A stretch of 64,000 nt of DNA, taken from Arsenicibacter rosenii. GTDB lineage: Bacteria; Bacteroidota; Bacteroidia; Cytophagales; Spirosomataceae. A program made the translations under genes and the position numbers. The stretch spans positions 252,250 to 316,249 of the forward strand of contig NZ_MORL01000004.1 of NCBI RefSeq assembly GCF_001870735.1, given 5' to 3'. Positions 44,326-53,737 of the stretch are shown here, one piece after another; within the stretch, counting starts at the first letter, position 1; each line of letters opens with the position of its first letter. A model generated the notes under the pieces. That model was not told the origin of the DNA and searched no databases. It worked only from the letters and a program-made list of their open reading frames with translations.

Positions 44326-46008
44326 CTAGTAGTTCGGGTTGCGGGTTGCTACACTCGACGTCGTCGGATTCAGTTCAGCCTCGTCGGCCGGTACATCCCA
44401 GTAGTCCATGAAGTTATAGCTGATCGTAACGTTCTTGTTCACCACACCGGCCGTTGTCACCACGGTGTTTCCGTAGCTACCACCACCGACGGAGATATCG
44501 TATGTCCAGCCCCAGCGGCGGCTATCGTAGTAGGCCAGGCCACGGCTGAAAAGCGACACACGGCGCTCTTTGGTCAGCTCGCTCATGGCGGCGGCGGCGG
44601 TCAGCCCTTTACCGGCAACGGCAGCAACACCCGCTCCCTGTGCCGTACGTACCGCATCAATCAGTTTCAGCCCGTCTTCCGTTTTACCCAGGCGGATATT
44701 GGCTTCGGCCAGCATCAGTGCGTTTTCTTCGTAGCTGCCGGCAATGTAAACCTCAATCGCACCAGCCGATTTACTACCATACACATACACCCCTGACAAC
44801 CCTTTACCGTCGGCAATCATGCTATAGCGGGTTGTATAGATGTAGTTGTTTTTATAGGTCGTGGCGGTGTTAAAGTTGTTGGCCACCCGCTGATCACCCG
44901 TATTGTAGTTCTGCATAAAGCGCTCGCTGATCTTAAAGGTCGTTGAGGTATTGACCCCTGATGTAAGCGACGCCACCGTTCCGCCCGACGGGGAGAAAAA
45001 CGAGTTCGACGAGGTACTGCGGCCGGTAAATACGTTATCCCCTTTCTGGATCCCGTTGGTAGTCAGCGTAAACACGTTATTCCAGTCGGCTGCAGTCATC
45101 GCCGACATCGACGATTTTGAGATCGTAGCACCCAGGCTGCTTTTTACAAACGGAGCCAGCTTGTTTACCAGAATATTACGGGCCAGCATGGTATTGATGC
45201 TGCGTTTCCATTCGGCAATACCCGGTACTGCTCCCAGACCAACCTGATTGGCTTCCGGAATCATGGCTGACAAGGCTTCTGTATAATCCGTAGCACTGGT
45301 GACAGCCCCCAGCGTTGTCGCCGCCAGATTGAAATATTTGTTCGAGGCATCAATGATGGCATCGTGCGACACGTAATTGCTGTTGGTCTTACCGGCTTCA
45401 TCCTGAATCAGGCCGGCATAGTACATGGAGCCGATTGAGGCATAGGCATACCCTTTCCACCAGTAGGCCCAGGCTTTTACCGTGTTGGCTTTCGAAGCTT
45501 TATCGCCGGTAAACGGAATGCCGTCTACCAGAGCCAGCACCTGGTTACAGGCGTTGTTGAGCGAATACATGTTCAGCCACTGGTAATAGATGGCGTTGTT
45601 ACCTGCGCCTGTGGCCGCCCGGCTGTTATAGGCCCGGATAATGCCCACCTGCGGTGCCGAGTTGGTTTGTTTGGTGCCATCGTCCAGAATAATGTAATCC
45701 GGCTGCCCGATGGTCGTTACCTGGTTGTTAGATGCATCGGCGCCAACCATATCGGCCATCAGTTCACTGTAGCCCCATGGCAGGGAGAAATAGCTGTTTC
45801 CCAGCCAGCCGTCTCCGTTCAGGAAACCATTGATGTAGACGCCCCCCTGCGCAAACTGGTACAGACCGGTTTCGGTATTCACGTTAGCCGCCAGTGTCGG
45901 CGCATTCGGGTTACCGACATCGAGCTGATCCTTACAGGACACACTACTGAATAACAGGGCAGTACAGAGAGCGGAAGTATAAAATGTATGTTTATTAAAC
46001 AGTTTCAT
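44326..46008 (-). CDS. SusD/RagB-family nutrient-binding outer-membrane lipoprotein
   Basis: A 560-residue surface lipoprotein. The signal peptide ends in the lipobox SSVSC (Cys at about residue 26), after which DQLDVGNPNAPT is typical. The rest is the helical SusD fold with TPR-like helices: KANTVKAWAYWWKGYAYASI, YAGLIQDEAGKTNSNYVSHD, the ENALMLAEANIRLGKTEDGL helix and KGLTAAAAMSELTKERRVSL with the RG motif after it. It ends in WDVPADEAELNPTTS. SusD proteins cap the TonB-dependent SusC barrel and bind the ligand, often a glycan or peptide. It lies 18 bases after the SusC gene on the same strand, so the two form one transporter operon. The ligand is unknown; no hydrolase or regulator gene is next to the pair. 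Confidence 0.95.
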   Translation of the reverse strand: MKLFNKHTFYTSALCTALLFSSVSCKDQLDVGNPNAPTLAANVNTETGLYQFAQGGVYINGFLNGDGWLGNSYFSLPWGYSELMADMVGADASNNQVTTIGQPDYIILDDGTKQTNSAPQVGIIRAYNSRAATGAGNNAIYYQWLNMYSLNNACNQVLALVDGIPFTGDKASKANTVKAWAYWWKGYAYASIGSMYYAGLIQDEAGKTNSNYVSHDAIIDASNKYFNLAATTLGAVTSATDYTEALSAMIPEANQVGLGAVPGIAEWKRSINTMLARNILVNKLAPFVKSSLGATISKSSMSAMTAADWNNVFTLTTNGIQKGDNVFTGRSTSSNSFFSPSGGTVASLTSGVNTSTTFKISERFMQNYNTGDQRVANNFNTATTYKNNYIYTTRYSMIADGKGLSGVYVYGSKSAGAIEVYIAGSYEENALMLAEANIRLGKTEDGLKLIDAVRTAQGAGVAAVAGKGLTAAAAMSELTKERRVSLFSRGLAYYDSRRWGWTYDISVGGGSYGNTVVTTAGVVNKNVTISYNFMDYWDVPADEAELNPTTSSVATRNPNY

Positions 46009-46026
46009 AGTCTGAAGAATTAATGA

Positions 46027-49000
46027 TTAAAACCCGATGTTCAGGCCGATTTGGTACGACTTCGTGTTGGGCAGTGTGCTGTGGTCGACGCCCCGGTCGA
46101 ATGAAGAGTTCGACGCACCCGAGCTGATTTCCGGATCATACCCTGTGTACTTCGTAAACGTCAGCAGGTTACGCCCTGTAAACACGAGCTGTACTTTCTT
46201 CAGATACGGTGTCTGGATCACTTTGGCCAGATCGAATGCCAGGGATACGTTCCGCAACCGGACAAATGAGGCATCTTCAAAGAAGAAATCCTTTGTCGCG
46301 TTGTTACCGGCACCACGTAAGCTTCCCCAAAGACCATAATATGCACTTGACCAGTAAGCCGTATAAGCGCCTGTTTTGCCGTCGATGGTTACTGGTTTGG
46401 TGAAGTCGCCGCTGATACCGTCACGATACATCCATTCTTTGGTCTGGTTATACAGGTGGCTGCCATATACCCAGTCAAACTGGAAATTCAGGGATACAAA
46501 ATCCTTGTAAGTAAACCCATTGATAAAGGAAGCATTGAATTTCGGATTCGGGTTACCTAAGGCATACGTCTGGTTAGTAAACTGAATCTGATAGGTCGAT
46601 TTGTCAACGACACGGCCATCCACTAAGGTGTATTTACCTTCGTCGCTCGCAGCGATGTAACGCTGTCCTTCCTGATTTTTATAATCCAGACTGGTCAGTG
46701 CTTTATAGCCGTAAATCTGACCGATAGGCTGACCCGGTGTCAGTACCAGGGCCGTACTGCCGGCTGATGTAGTCAGGATGATGTCGGCTCCGCCCGAAAT
46801 CGCGTCGATCTTAGATACCTGATGGCCGAAGTTTGTCGTAAAATCCCACTTAAAGCCACGGGCGTTAAAGACCGGTATATCGAGTGAGAACTGAACCCCC
46901 GTTGATGACATGTCAATGGCATTGGTCAGCTGACCGGTAGACCCCAGCGACGGCGGTACGCTCACGGTGTAAATGACGTTACCGCTCTTGCGTTTCCAGT
47001 ACGTGAGGCTGGCATTTACCTGCCGCAGCCAGGCTCCGCCAGGATTGGTATTGACGGTAAAATCGGTACCGATCTCAAGTTCTTTGGACACCTCTACCTG
47101 TAGATTCGGATTCTTCGTGGTTGTCGGGATAGTATAAACCAGCGACGAGCCCAGGTTTTGCTGGCTTAACACCGGATACCGGTCAAAAGCGTTGGGCTGA
47201 ATACCCGCCTCGCCATACGCGGCCCGTAACTTAAAGTATGGGATTGAATTGCCGATCGGGTTGTTTTTCAGGAACGACAGCGGATTTACGTGCGCATCAA
47301 AGTGCGGGAACGTAAATGGCGTTGAGCCCCCCCCGAAAGCCGATGACCAGTCACTCCGGAACCCGGCCGTCAGCCCGCCATAATCACCGAAGTCAATTTT
47401 TTGGTTGACCAGATACCCGTATGTAATAAAGGGAGTTACTATATCTTTATCCACTGCCTGTGACTTGGTTGCGGCAATGTTATACGGTGGTGCCGTACTC
47501 AGGCCGATGCCGTATGTATTATACTCAGACGACTTGTTTTTGCGGTAATCGAACGTAATCTGGGTGCTGGTCTGAATAGGCAGGTCAATGTTGAAATCGT
47601 CCTTAAAGTTGGTCCGGATGTAGGCCGTACCGAGGAAGTTCTGGAACGTATTTGTATACACATAGTTGTTGATCTCTCCCTTATTATCCGGCGCAAAGTT
47701 GCTGGCCCATGATTCGTAATACTCCGAGCTCCCGTTCTGCGACTGGTTGTAATACGTCTGACGCAGTGTTTCGGTACGGTAGTCGATACCATATTTAGCA
47801 TCCAGCTCCACAAACTTATTCACCTTATAGTTGGCGTTGAAGTTCTGAATCGCGTTTACCTTGTTATTGACGGCATCCGTATACGCCGCCTGATAGAACG
47901 GGTTACCGGCGTTCACACTAAGGAAGTCGGCCGTCGGATAAACCGGATAGGTACCATCGGCCAGCGTGCGGGTCAGATCAAAGAACGGGGAGGTATTCAG
48001 AAAGCCGTAGACGGAGCCGACATTACCGGTTCCTGTACCAAAAACGGCCCCCAGTCCGGGCTTGAGTGTATTCTTGGTGTACACCAGCTGCGTCGACGAA
48101 CGGATGGTAAAGTTTTTGAACAGCTCCGTACCCAGGTTTACCGATACGTTGCTGCGATCAACATATCCGTTCTGTTTTGTCAGGATCGGCGATGTTGTGT
48201 GGTTGTTGGCAACCGAAATGTTATAGTCGCTCTTATCCGACGCACCGGAAATGCTCAGCGTATTGTTGGCGGTGCGACCGGTCTGAAACACCTGCTTGAA
48301 GTGATCATAATACTTCAGATTGGCATTGTAGGCCTTGCTGGCATCGTTGCGGATATCCTGAATAGCATACCGGGTAGCCCCGCCATACTGATACGAAATG
48401 CCGGAGATAGCCCCATATTCGGTATAGTCCAGAATAGTTCCCTTCGAATCCACGATGTTGTTGCTGGCATCGGTCAGGTACGGATGCTTATCGGCCTTGT
48501 GTACGTTGCCGGTGTTCAGGAACTCGTTTGTCGAGTAGCTTGTCGAGAAGTTAATGGCCGTCCGGCCTTTTTTCCCTTTTTTTGTGAAGATCTGAATAAC
48601 CCCGTTGGCGCCCTGTGCCCCGTAAATAGACGCTGAAGCAGCCCCCTGAGCCACCTCAATCCGGTCGACGTTGCTCAGATCAAGTGAATTGATATCCGTG
48701 GCGGCTACCTGTACCCCATCGACCATGATCAGCGGTTTGGTGCCTCCCTGCACGGAGTTAATACCACGCAGCAGGATGTTGACAGGGTCGCCGGGGTTAC
48801 CACTGACCGACGAGATCTGCGCTCCGGGAATTTTCCCGATCAACGCCTGGTCAATTGAAGCGGTTGGTGTCTGCGGCAGTTTTGCGGCCGAGATACTTTC
48901 TACCGCAATCCCCAGGTTGGCCTTACTTGTGGCCACCCCACTACCGGTTACCACGACTTCATTCAGCAACCGGGAATCGGAGACCAGCGCCACGTTCAGT

Positions 49001-49269
49001 TCTGACTGAGCGCCGACCGCAATCTCCTTTGGCGCAAAGCCTACAAAACTAAAAACAACTACTCCTTTTTCCGGTACCGAAAAGGTATACGTACCATTAG
49101 CGTCTGTTGTTGTGCCTTTACTGCTCCCTTTCAGCGAAATAGATACACCAGGCAAAGGTGCACCGTCTTCTGAGCTGGTCACTTTGCCGACAATTTTCCT
49201 TTCCTGCGCCCATGCCGTGGCAAAGAGTGAACACACTAGCAGCATGCTCACAAATAAAGATCTCATCAT
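46027..49269 (-). CDS. SusC/RagA-family TonB-dependent outer-membrane transporter
   Basis: A 1080-residue outer-membrane transporter. The signal peptide (MMRSLFVSMLLVCSLFATAWA) is followed by a CarboxypepD_reg-like domain (IVGKVTSSEDGAPLPGVSIS, about residues 25-105). The plug domain has QALIGKIPGAQISSVSGNPG and the SusC hallmark LIMVDGVQ. The long 22-strand barrel ends in SYQIGLNIGF with the terminal Phe. Such transporters import large or complex nutrients with TonB energy, working with the SusD partner encoded 18 bases downstream. ATG 49269 is the plausible start. The 528-base AT-rich gap upstream must hold its promoter. No anti-sigma factor (FecR) or ECF sigma gene is adjacent, so regulation is not visible here. 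Confidence 0.97.
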   Translation of the reverse strand: MMRSLFVSMLLVCSLFATAWAQERKIVGKVTSSEDGAPLPGVSISLKGSSKGTTTDANGTYTFSVPEKGVVVFSFVGFAPKEIAVGAQSELNVALVSDSRLLNEVVVTGSGVATSKANLGIAVESISAAKLPQTPTASIDQALIGKIPGAQISSVSGNPGDPVNILLRGINSVQGGTKPLIMVDGVQVAATDINSLDLSNVDRIEVAQGAASASIYGAQGANGVIQIFTKKGKKGRTAINFSTSYSTNEFLNTGNVHKADKHPYLTDASNNIVDSKGTILDYTEYGAISGISYQYGGATRYAIQDIRNDASKAYNANLKYYDHFKQVFQTGRTANNTLSISGASDKSDYNISVANNHTTSPILTKQNGYVDRSNVSVNLGTELFKNFTIRSSTQLVYTKNTLKPGLGAVFGTGTGNVGSVYGFLNTSPFFDLTRTLADGTYPVYPTADFLSVNAGNPFYQAAYTDAVNNKVNAIQNFNANYKVNKFVELDAKYGIDYRTETLRQTYYNQSQNGSSEYYESWASNFAPDNKGEINNYVYTNTFQNFLGTAYIRTNFKDDFNIDLPIQTSTQITFDYRKNKSSEYNTYGIGLSTAPPYNIAATKSQAVDKDIVTPFITYGYLVNQKIDFGDYGGLTAGFRSDWSSAFGGGSTPFTFPHFDAHVNPLSFLKNNPIGNSIPYFKLRAAYGEAGIQPNAFDRYPVLSQQNLGSSLVYTIPTTTKNPNLQVEVSKELEIGTDFTVNTNPGGAWLRQVNASLTYWKRKSGNVIYTVSVPPSLGSTGQLTNAIDMSSTGVQFSLDIPVFNARGFKWDFTTNFGHQVSKIDAISGGADIILTTSAGSTALVLTPGQPIGQIYGYKALTSLDYKNQEGQRYIAASDEGKYTLVDGRVVDKSTYQIQFTNQTYALGNPNPKFNASFINGFTYKDFVSLNFQFDWVYGSHLYNQTKEWMYRDGISGDFTKPVTIDGKTGAYTAYWSSAYYGLWGSLRGAGNNATKDFFFEDASFVRLRNVSLAFDLAKVIQTPYLKKVQLVFTGRNLLTFTKYTGYDPEISSGASNSSFDRGVDHSTLPNTKSYQIGLNIGF

Positions 49270-49797
49270 GATTGTTTGGTTAGTTAAGAAAATGTGTTGT
49301 CCGGCAAATTAACTCCCTCAAAACCATTCAACAAATTCGCATTAACCTGTTTTTAACAATCATAAATTTTGATTTTACACAAATATACAGAATAATATTC
49401 CAAGTAGACTCATATTAAAACTATATTAAAAAATGCAGGTATTCAGATTAAAAAGAGTTAATATTTTTTAATTCCTGACGAGTATCATTGTTTACAAAAC
49501 ATGGCAACACCTTGATTACGCATAATATTATTTTAACTATTTATTGTTTAACAAAATATATTTTTGCATATTAACAATAACCCAACATAGACTTATAAAT
49601 GAACAAGTAACCAGCTGTTGATACTAAATCTGATAGCAGTTGGCTGGTATGTCGCTATGTCTTTTGCTGATCCGCATCAGTTTCACCGGTAAGTAGCAAA
49701 CACGCCGGGAACACGCTCTGAAATGTCTGTATCAGGCTCCTGCTCAGAAGCCTGATACGGACGGCATTAGTCTGGATAGCATCCGTAAAGACATTTA
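49270..49797. other. AT-rich intergenic region upstream of the SusC gene
   Basis: This stretch of 528 bases is AT-rich compared with the genes on both sides and has no credible coding frame. It contains the susC-type promoter region (minus strand) and the end of the lipoprotein gene's downstream region. I did not find a convincing -7/-33 pair or hairpin. Confidence 0.55.
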
Positions 49798-50331
49798 TTA
49801 CCAGGAGGTCGGTAGAAACGTGCTTACGTTTGTGTCGTTTTTATTAAAGCGCACGACAAAGTTTTGTTTCCCGTTACTCCCTTTTTGAATGGTATAGTAA
49901 TAGGTCTGAACCTTTAGTTCAGAGCGTTCCATAGGCCGGTTTACGTTTTTACCCGGAATGCAGGAATAAAAGCCGCGGTATTTGCCTTCGGCCGGCTTTG
50001 TTGTGAACGACCCGTTAGCCTGATCGAAGTCAACACTCCCCTTTTCGTACGAAAACGCCTCTGTCCGGCAGTTGCTGTAATCACGGGTCGCGGCCACAAA
50101 ATATTTTTCATAGGTCCCGTTTTCCTTAAAGTCAAACACGACAGCCAGTTCAAACGGATTCCCCTGATAGGCCCCGTCGTATGACCAGAACTCACTCATG
50201 GCAAAGGAACCATACATCCATTTCCCGACCGCCCCGGTATCCATTCTGCCACCGGGAATTACATTGTCTTTCGTCTGGCAATTCATACAGAGCATGGCCA
50301 TTGTTACTACTGAAAAAAGTATACGTTTCAT
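49798..50331 (-). CDS. Hypothetical lipoprotein
   Basis: A 177-residue predicted lipoprotein with signal MKRILFSVVTMAMLCMNCQT (lipobox Cys at about residue 18). The mature part is short beta structure with GAVGKWMYGSFAMSEFWSYD and a closing FVVRFNKNDTNVS. I do not recognise a family; it resembles the many small Bacteroidota lipoproteins of lipocalin-like shape. It is a single gene on the minus strand between the SusC promoter region and a decayed cytochrome-like gene. The start at 50331 is well supported by the lipobox. Function is unknown. Confidence 0.75.
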   Translation of the reverse strand: MKRILFSVVTMAMLCMNCQTKDNVIPGGRMDTGAVGKWMYGSFAMSEFWSYDGAYQGNPFELAVVFDFKENGTYEKYFVAATRDYSNCRTEAFSYEKGSVDFDQANGSFTTKPAEGKYRGFYSCIPGKNVNRPMERSELKVQTYYYTIQKGSNGKQNFVVRFNKNDTNVSTFLPTSW

Positions 50332-50402
50332 GTTATGTGCGGGGCATCCCCCTTGATTTGTTGTTTATAAATTGATTTTGCTGATGTCCGTTAACAAAGT
50401 GG

Positions 50403-50792
50403 CTATTTAGCAGCCAGCTGCGCGGCTGTATTTTTCTGCGCGATGTTATTCTTCAGTTTCGGTACTGGTTTCAGGTAGTCATAAATTGCACCGGATTGGT
50501 GGTGTCGGGCATCGGAATCAGCTGCTCAGGATAGTTGCCGGGTTTTAGTACGGTCCATGGCAGCCGTTTGGCGACCAGGCTATACGCAGCCAGAGGCGCT
50601 TCCTTCTTCGATGCCTGTACCGGAAAACGATCCGAGCGCCACCCGGGCTTCCGTTACGTCGACGTGGATTTCGGGCGTAACCGGCGGAGCATACGTACGC
50701 ATCCGCCATACCGACAAATACGCACAAAACGCGGCCACAATCAGCGCGAATCCACCGATGCTAAGGCCAATGATTCTGAGTACTTTTTTCAT
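50403..50792 (-). pseudogene. Decayed cytochrome-c-like gene: N- and C-terminal pieces without heme motifs
   Basis: From ATG 50792 the frame reads MKKVLRIIGLSIGGFALIVA, a membrane anchor, then VTPEIHVDVTEARVALG, which looks like the start of a membrane-anchored c-type cytochrome. The frame then breaks down at about 50580. A second piece in another frame contains TNPVQF before a further shift to YDYLKPVPKLKNNIAQ and stops at 50403, resembling the C-terminus of such proteins (usually AYLKTVKPVKN). No CxxCH is present, so the heme-binding centre has been deleted. It is best read as a pseudogene with an internal deletion and frameshifts; the family is inferred from the ends only. Confidence 0.55.
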
Positions 50793-51017
50793 GAGTATTG
50801 TTGTTTGAATTGTATCCGGCACCCTTTTACCGGATGACTGGACAAAACTCTGGCGACAACGTCATGAAACCAGCGTTCATCTGGCGGAAACGACAATCAG
50901 ACCAGACGAACAGGCAGAAATAATCCGTGAAGTGTTTGCCCCGCAGACACAAAAAAACGCCGGACAGGTTACCCGTCCGGCGTTTCCGCAACGCTACTTT
51001 CTACTTTCTCATGAAAA

Positions 51018-52442
51018 TTATCTTGGTCCGCGGCGGCCGTTTCCGCCCTGACCGCCGCCCAGGTCCGGGTTGGGCGCCGAACGTTGTTCCTGTCCGCCAC
51101 CGCGCTGCTGATATTGTCCGCCGCCGGACTCCTGACGACCTCCCCCGCCTGCCTGAGGCATGGTTGGCTGACCCGGAGCCTCATACCGGCGTGAGGGCTG
51201 TCCTCCCCGCTGTGCGTCGCCGCCATAGCCACCGGTATTGTTCGATCCGGCATCGGCCGGCCGGCCACGGAACCCACCGTTATCACGCCGGCCCCAGCCC
51301 GATTCGCTGCGACGGTCAGGCGTGGTGGTCTGGCCATTGTCCTGCGGCTGATACTCAGGCCGCTGACTGCGGTCACGGTTATTGTCGGCGCCACCGTTCG
51401 AGGGAGCGTCCGGGCTTTGGTACCGGCCCCGGTTATTGTCATACCCACCGTTCGAAGGAGCATTCGGGCTTTGATAACGGCCGTTATTACCGTTGCCGGG
51501 ATACGCACGTGCCCCGTCGTTCATATCACGCGAAGGACCCGGATACGTACCGGTCCGGTTTGACTGCCCCCGCGACGGATAATTGTCAGGGCCGTTATTG
51601 CGCCAGCCGTTGTTTGTGCTGTAGCTGCCACCACGGCGTTCGTACCAGCTGTTATTATTCCGTGAATAGCCTCCCGAACGGTATACTTCGTGGCTGCGGT
51701 AAACCGGTACGCTACGACGGGTCACATATTCGATATCACGGCGGTTTGGTCCATAATAATACGTGCGGTTATTATACCGGTGATAGTTATTGATAATCAC
51801 CGTATTATTGAAAAACGCGCCATAGTTGTTCCGCGGCAGACAGTAGCTGTAGACCCGTGGACTGGTAATGTACATCTGGGGCACAAACACCCAGTAGTTG
51901 TAAGGGATATTTACGTTCAGGCTGATGTTAAGACCAGGGCCCAGCGGTGCCCATCCGTAATAACCGCCACCCGACCGCCACGCAACCCAGGCAGGGGCCC
52001 ACTCACGGCCCGGTACCCATACCCAGCCACGGTAGGCGTCAGAATACCAGCGGCCATAGTGGAACGGTGCCCATCCCCAGGCATAGTCAGAAACCCAGGT
52101 ATTGCCGTATTCTGTCATGACCCAGTGGCCGTTGGTCGCATAAGGCTGAAAGCCGGGTTCGACACGCGGCATCCAGACACGACCGTATTCCGGTGTGTTG
52201 ACCCACTGTCCGTACGGGCTGAGTTCATCATAAAAACTGTCAACCGGCCGGTCTACTGTATAGTCGCCATATTGATCATAACCGGTATCGTAGCCGGGCT
52301 GGTCATAGCCATAGCCGGGCTGGGGCTGACCGCCATACAGCGGGTCGTAGCTGGTCTGCGCCATTGCACCGGAGGCAACGGACAGGCCTAGTACACTTAG
52401 TAAAATCCGGAAAATAACGCGGGCACTCCGTTGCGTATTCAT
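51018..52442 (-). CDS. DUF6600 (YXWGXW-like) exported protein with Gly/Asn/Arg-rich tail
   Basis: A 474-residue exported protein. The signal peptide ends at about residue 28 (ASGAMAQ). The folded part (about 60-250) has the DUF6600 signature: YDELSPYGQWVNTPEYGRVW, WVMTEYGNTWVSDYAWGWAP, FHYGRWYSDAYRGWVWVPGR and YYGWAPLGPG. The C-terminal 200 residues are low complexity (Asn, Gly, Arg, Ser, Gln), with a duplicated RYQSPNAPSNGG/RYQSPDAPSNGG unit. The tail is probably disordered and surface-exposed. Function is unknown for the family. It is a single gene, divergent from the DinB gene. Confidence 0.9.
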   Translation of the reverse strand: MNTQRSARVIFRILLSVLGLSVASGAMAQTSYDPLYGGQPQPGYGYDQPGYDTGYDQYGDYTVDRPVDSFYDELSPYGQWVNTPEYGRVWMPRVEPGFQPYATNGHWVMTEYGNTWVSDYAWGWAPFHYGRWYSDAYRGWVWVPGREWAPAWVAWRSGGGYYGWAPLGPGLNISLNVNIPYNYWVFVPQMYITSPRVYSYCLPRNNYGAFFNNTVIINNYHRYNNRTYYYGPNRRDIEYVTRRSVPVYRSHEVYRSGGYSRNNNSWYERRGGSYSTNNGWRNNGPDNYPSRGQSNRTGTYPGPSRDMNDGARAYPGNGNNGRYQSPNAPSNGGYDNNRGRYQSPDAPSNGGADNNRDRSQRPEYQPQDNGQTTTPDRRSESGWGRRDNGGFRGRPADAGSNNTGGYGGDAQRGGQPSRRYEAPGQPTMPQAGGGGRQESGGGQYQQRGGGQEQRSAPNPDLGGGQGGNGRRGPR

Positions 52443-52608
52443 GGCTTTATGTGATCAAAATCAATGTCTGATAGTTAGACGAAACACACAATCAAAGGTT
52501 TAACGATCAATAACTTTTTTTGAACATAAAGCTGCCGTTCCCGTCAGAATTCCATATCATGGGCTAATTCTGTACATTTTCCGATAAACAAACCATTAAT
52601 TATTGCCT

Positions 52609-52616
52609 TAACTTTG
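52609..52616 (+). promoter_or_regulatory. Bacteroidota -7 promoter element of the DinB gene
   Basis: TAACTTTG matches TAnnTTTG and lies 54 bases before the ATG at 52671. An upstream TTG at a suitable distance is only weakly present. Confidence 0.55.
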
Positions 52617-52670
52617 CACATTATTTGATGGCGGGATGTTATACAATCCCATTGGCAACCTCTTTATTTC

Positions 52671-53237
52671 ATGGAAACTGCTCAAAACGACGAACTCATA
52701 CGGATCATCGATCTTTTAAATACAACCTACGAGAGTGAAGAAACCTGGCATGGCCCTTCGGTGGTGGAAGTCCTGCGGGACGTAACGCCGGATATGGCCG
52801 GCCGACGCATTACCCCGAATACACACTCGATTGCCGAACTGGTTTTTCACATGACCAGCTGGCGCATTTTCACAGTAAAAAAAATGCAGGGTGACCCGGC
52901 GTTTGATATCCTGACACCGGAGAAAAATTTCGGTTCGCTGCCTGATAAAATCGACGATTTTGAGTGGGAAGCGCTTCAGATGGAACTGAGTCTGAGCCAG
53001 GAAGAACTCATCAACGAACTTGACAAGCGGGACGACGACGAATTTCTGGAAGACATTGTACCAGGCCGGCCCTATACCTATTATGACCTGCTGCATGGGA
53101 TGATCAACCACGATGTCTATCATACCGGGCAGATTGCCATTCTGCGGAAAGCACTGACGTTCAAAAGCGCCGGAATGTCGAGCCACTACAATGATGATGA
53201 ATTCGGCGGCGCTTACGACAACGACGATTATTATTGA
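52671..53237 (+). CDS. DinB-family (YfiT-like) putative metalloprotein
   Basis: A 188-residue cytosolic four-helix protein. The helices carry the three metal-ligand histidines expected of the DinB/YfiT superfamily: HSIAELVFHMTSWRIFTVKK (first) and GMINHDVYHTGQIAILRKAL (second and third). Such proteins use a Ni or Zn ion, often with a thiol cofactor such as bacillithiol; many are unassigned transferases. A TAnnTTTG promoter precedes it, and a hairpin terminator follows its stop codon. The acidic C-terminus (DDDEFGGAYDNDDYY-like) is unusual but short. The exact reaction is unknown. Confidence 0.9.
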   Translation: METAQNDELIRIIDLLNTTYESEETWHGPSVVEVLRDVTPDMAGRRITPNTHSIAELVFHMTSWRIFTVKKMQGDPAFDILTPEKNFGSLPDKIDDFEWEALQMELSLSQEELINELDKRDDDEFLEDIVPGRPYTYYDLLHGMINHDVYHTGQIAILRKALTFKSAGMSSHYNDDEFGGAYDNDDYY

Positions 53238-53245
53238 TTAAATCC

Positions 53246-53276
53246 CGGGGCACCGGTTGACGGATGCCCCGTTTTA
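53246..53276 (+). terminator. Terminator of the DinB gene
   Basis: CGGGGCA (53246-53252) pairs with TGCCCCG (53265-53271), with an inner CCG/CGG pairing, and is followed by TTTTATT. It lies 8 bases after the stop codon at 53237. An ATG at 53264 sits inside this hairpin and was rejected as the start of the next gene. Confidence 0.8.
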
Positions 53277-53296
53277 TTAACTCATTTTACGTTCCA

Positions 53297-53722
53297 TTGA
53301 ACTACTGGTTAGTTAAATCAGAACCCGATGCCTATTCGTGGGATCGGTTTGTCAGGGAAGGGCGCGCGATCTGGGACGGCGTCCGGAACTATCAGGCACG
53401 CAACAACCTGAACGCCATGAGGAAAGATGATCAGGTTTTATTTTATCACAGCGTTACGGGGATGGCCGTTGTGGGTCTGGCCCTTGTTGACCGCGAAGCC
53501 TATCCCGATCCGACCGATCCGCCGGCGGCAAACGGCAAGCCTACTCCCTGGGTGGTGGTCGAGCTCATTCCTGAAATTGCCTTTGCCCGGCCCGTTACTT
53601 TGGCACAAATCAAGGCAGAGCCGCTGCTCGGCAACATCTCACTGATCCGCCAGTCGCGCTTATCGGTTATGCCGGTAAAACCCGACGAGTTTGAACTGAT
53701 CCTGGCCATGGGTCTTCAGTAA
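53297..53722 (+). CDS. EVE-domain protein, probable TTG start
   Basis: A 141-residue protein of the EVE (PUA-like) fold. The N-terminus NYWLVKSEPDAYSWDRFV is the family signature, in which NYWLVKSEP normally directly follows the initiator Met. Here that position is a TTG at 53297. The only upstream ATG (53264) lies in the terminator hairpin of the previous gene. Further motifs are WDGVRNYQARNNL and DQVLFYHS. EVE domains bind modified bases in DNA or RNA; single-domain members are common and their function is uncertain. It precedes the rRNA methyltransferase gene by 15 bases, so the two are probably co-transcribed. Confidence 0.88.
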   Translation: MNYWLVKSEPDAYSWDRFVREGRAIWDGVRNYQARNNLNAMRKDDQVLFYHSVTGMAVVGLALVDREAYPDPTDPPAANGKPTPWVVVELIPEIAFARPVTLAQIKAEPLLGNISLIRQSRLSVMPVKPDEFELILAMGLQ

Positions 53723-53737
53723 CCTCATCTCAAGCCT

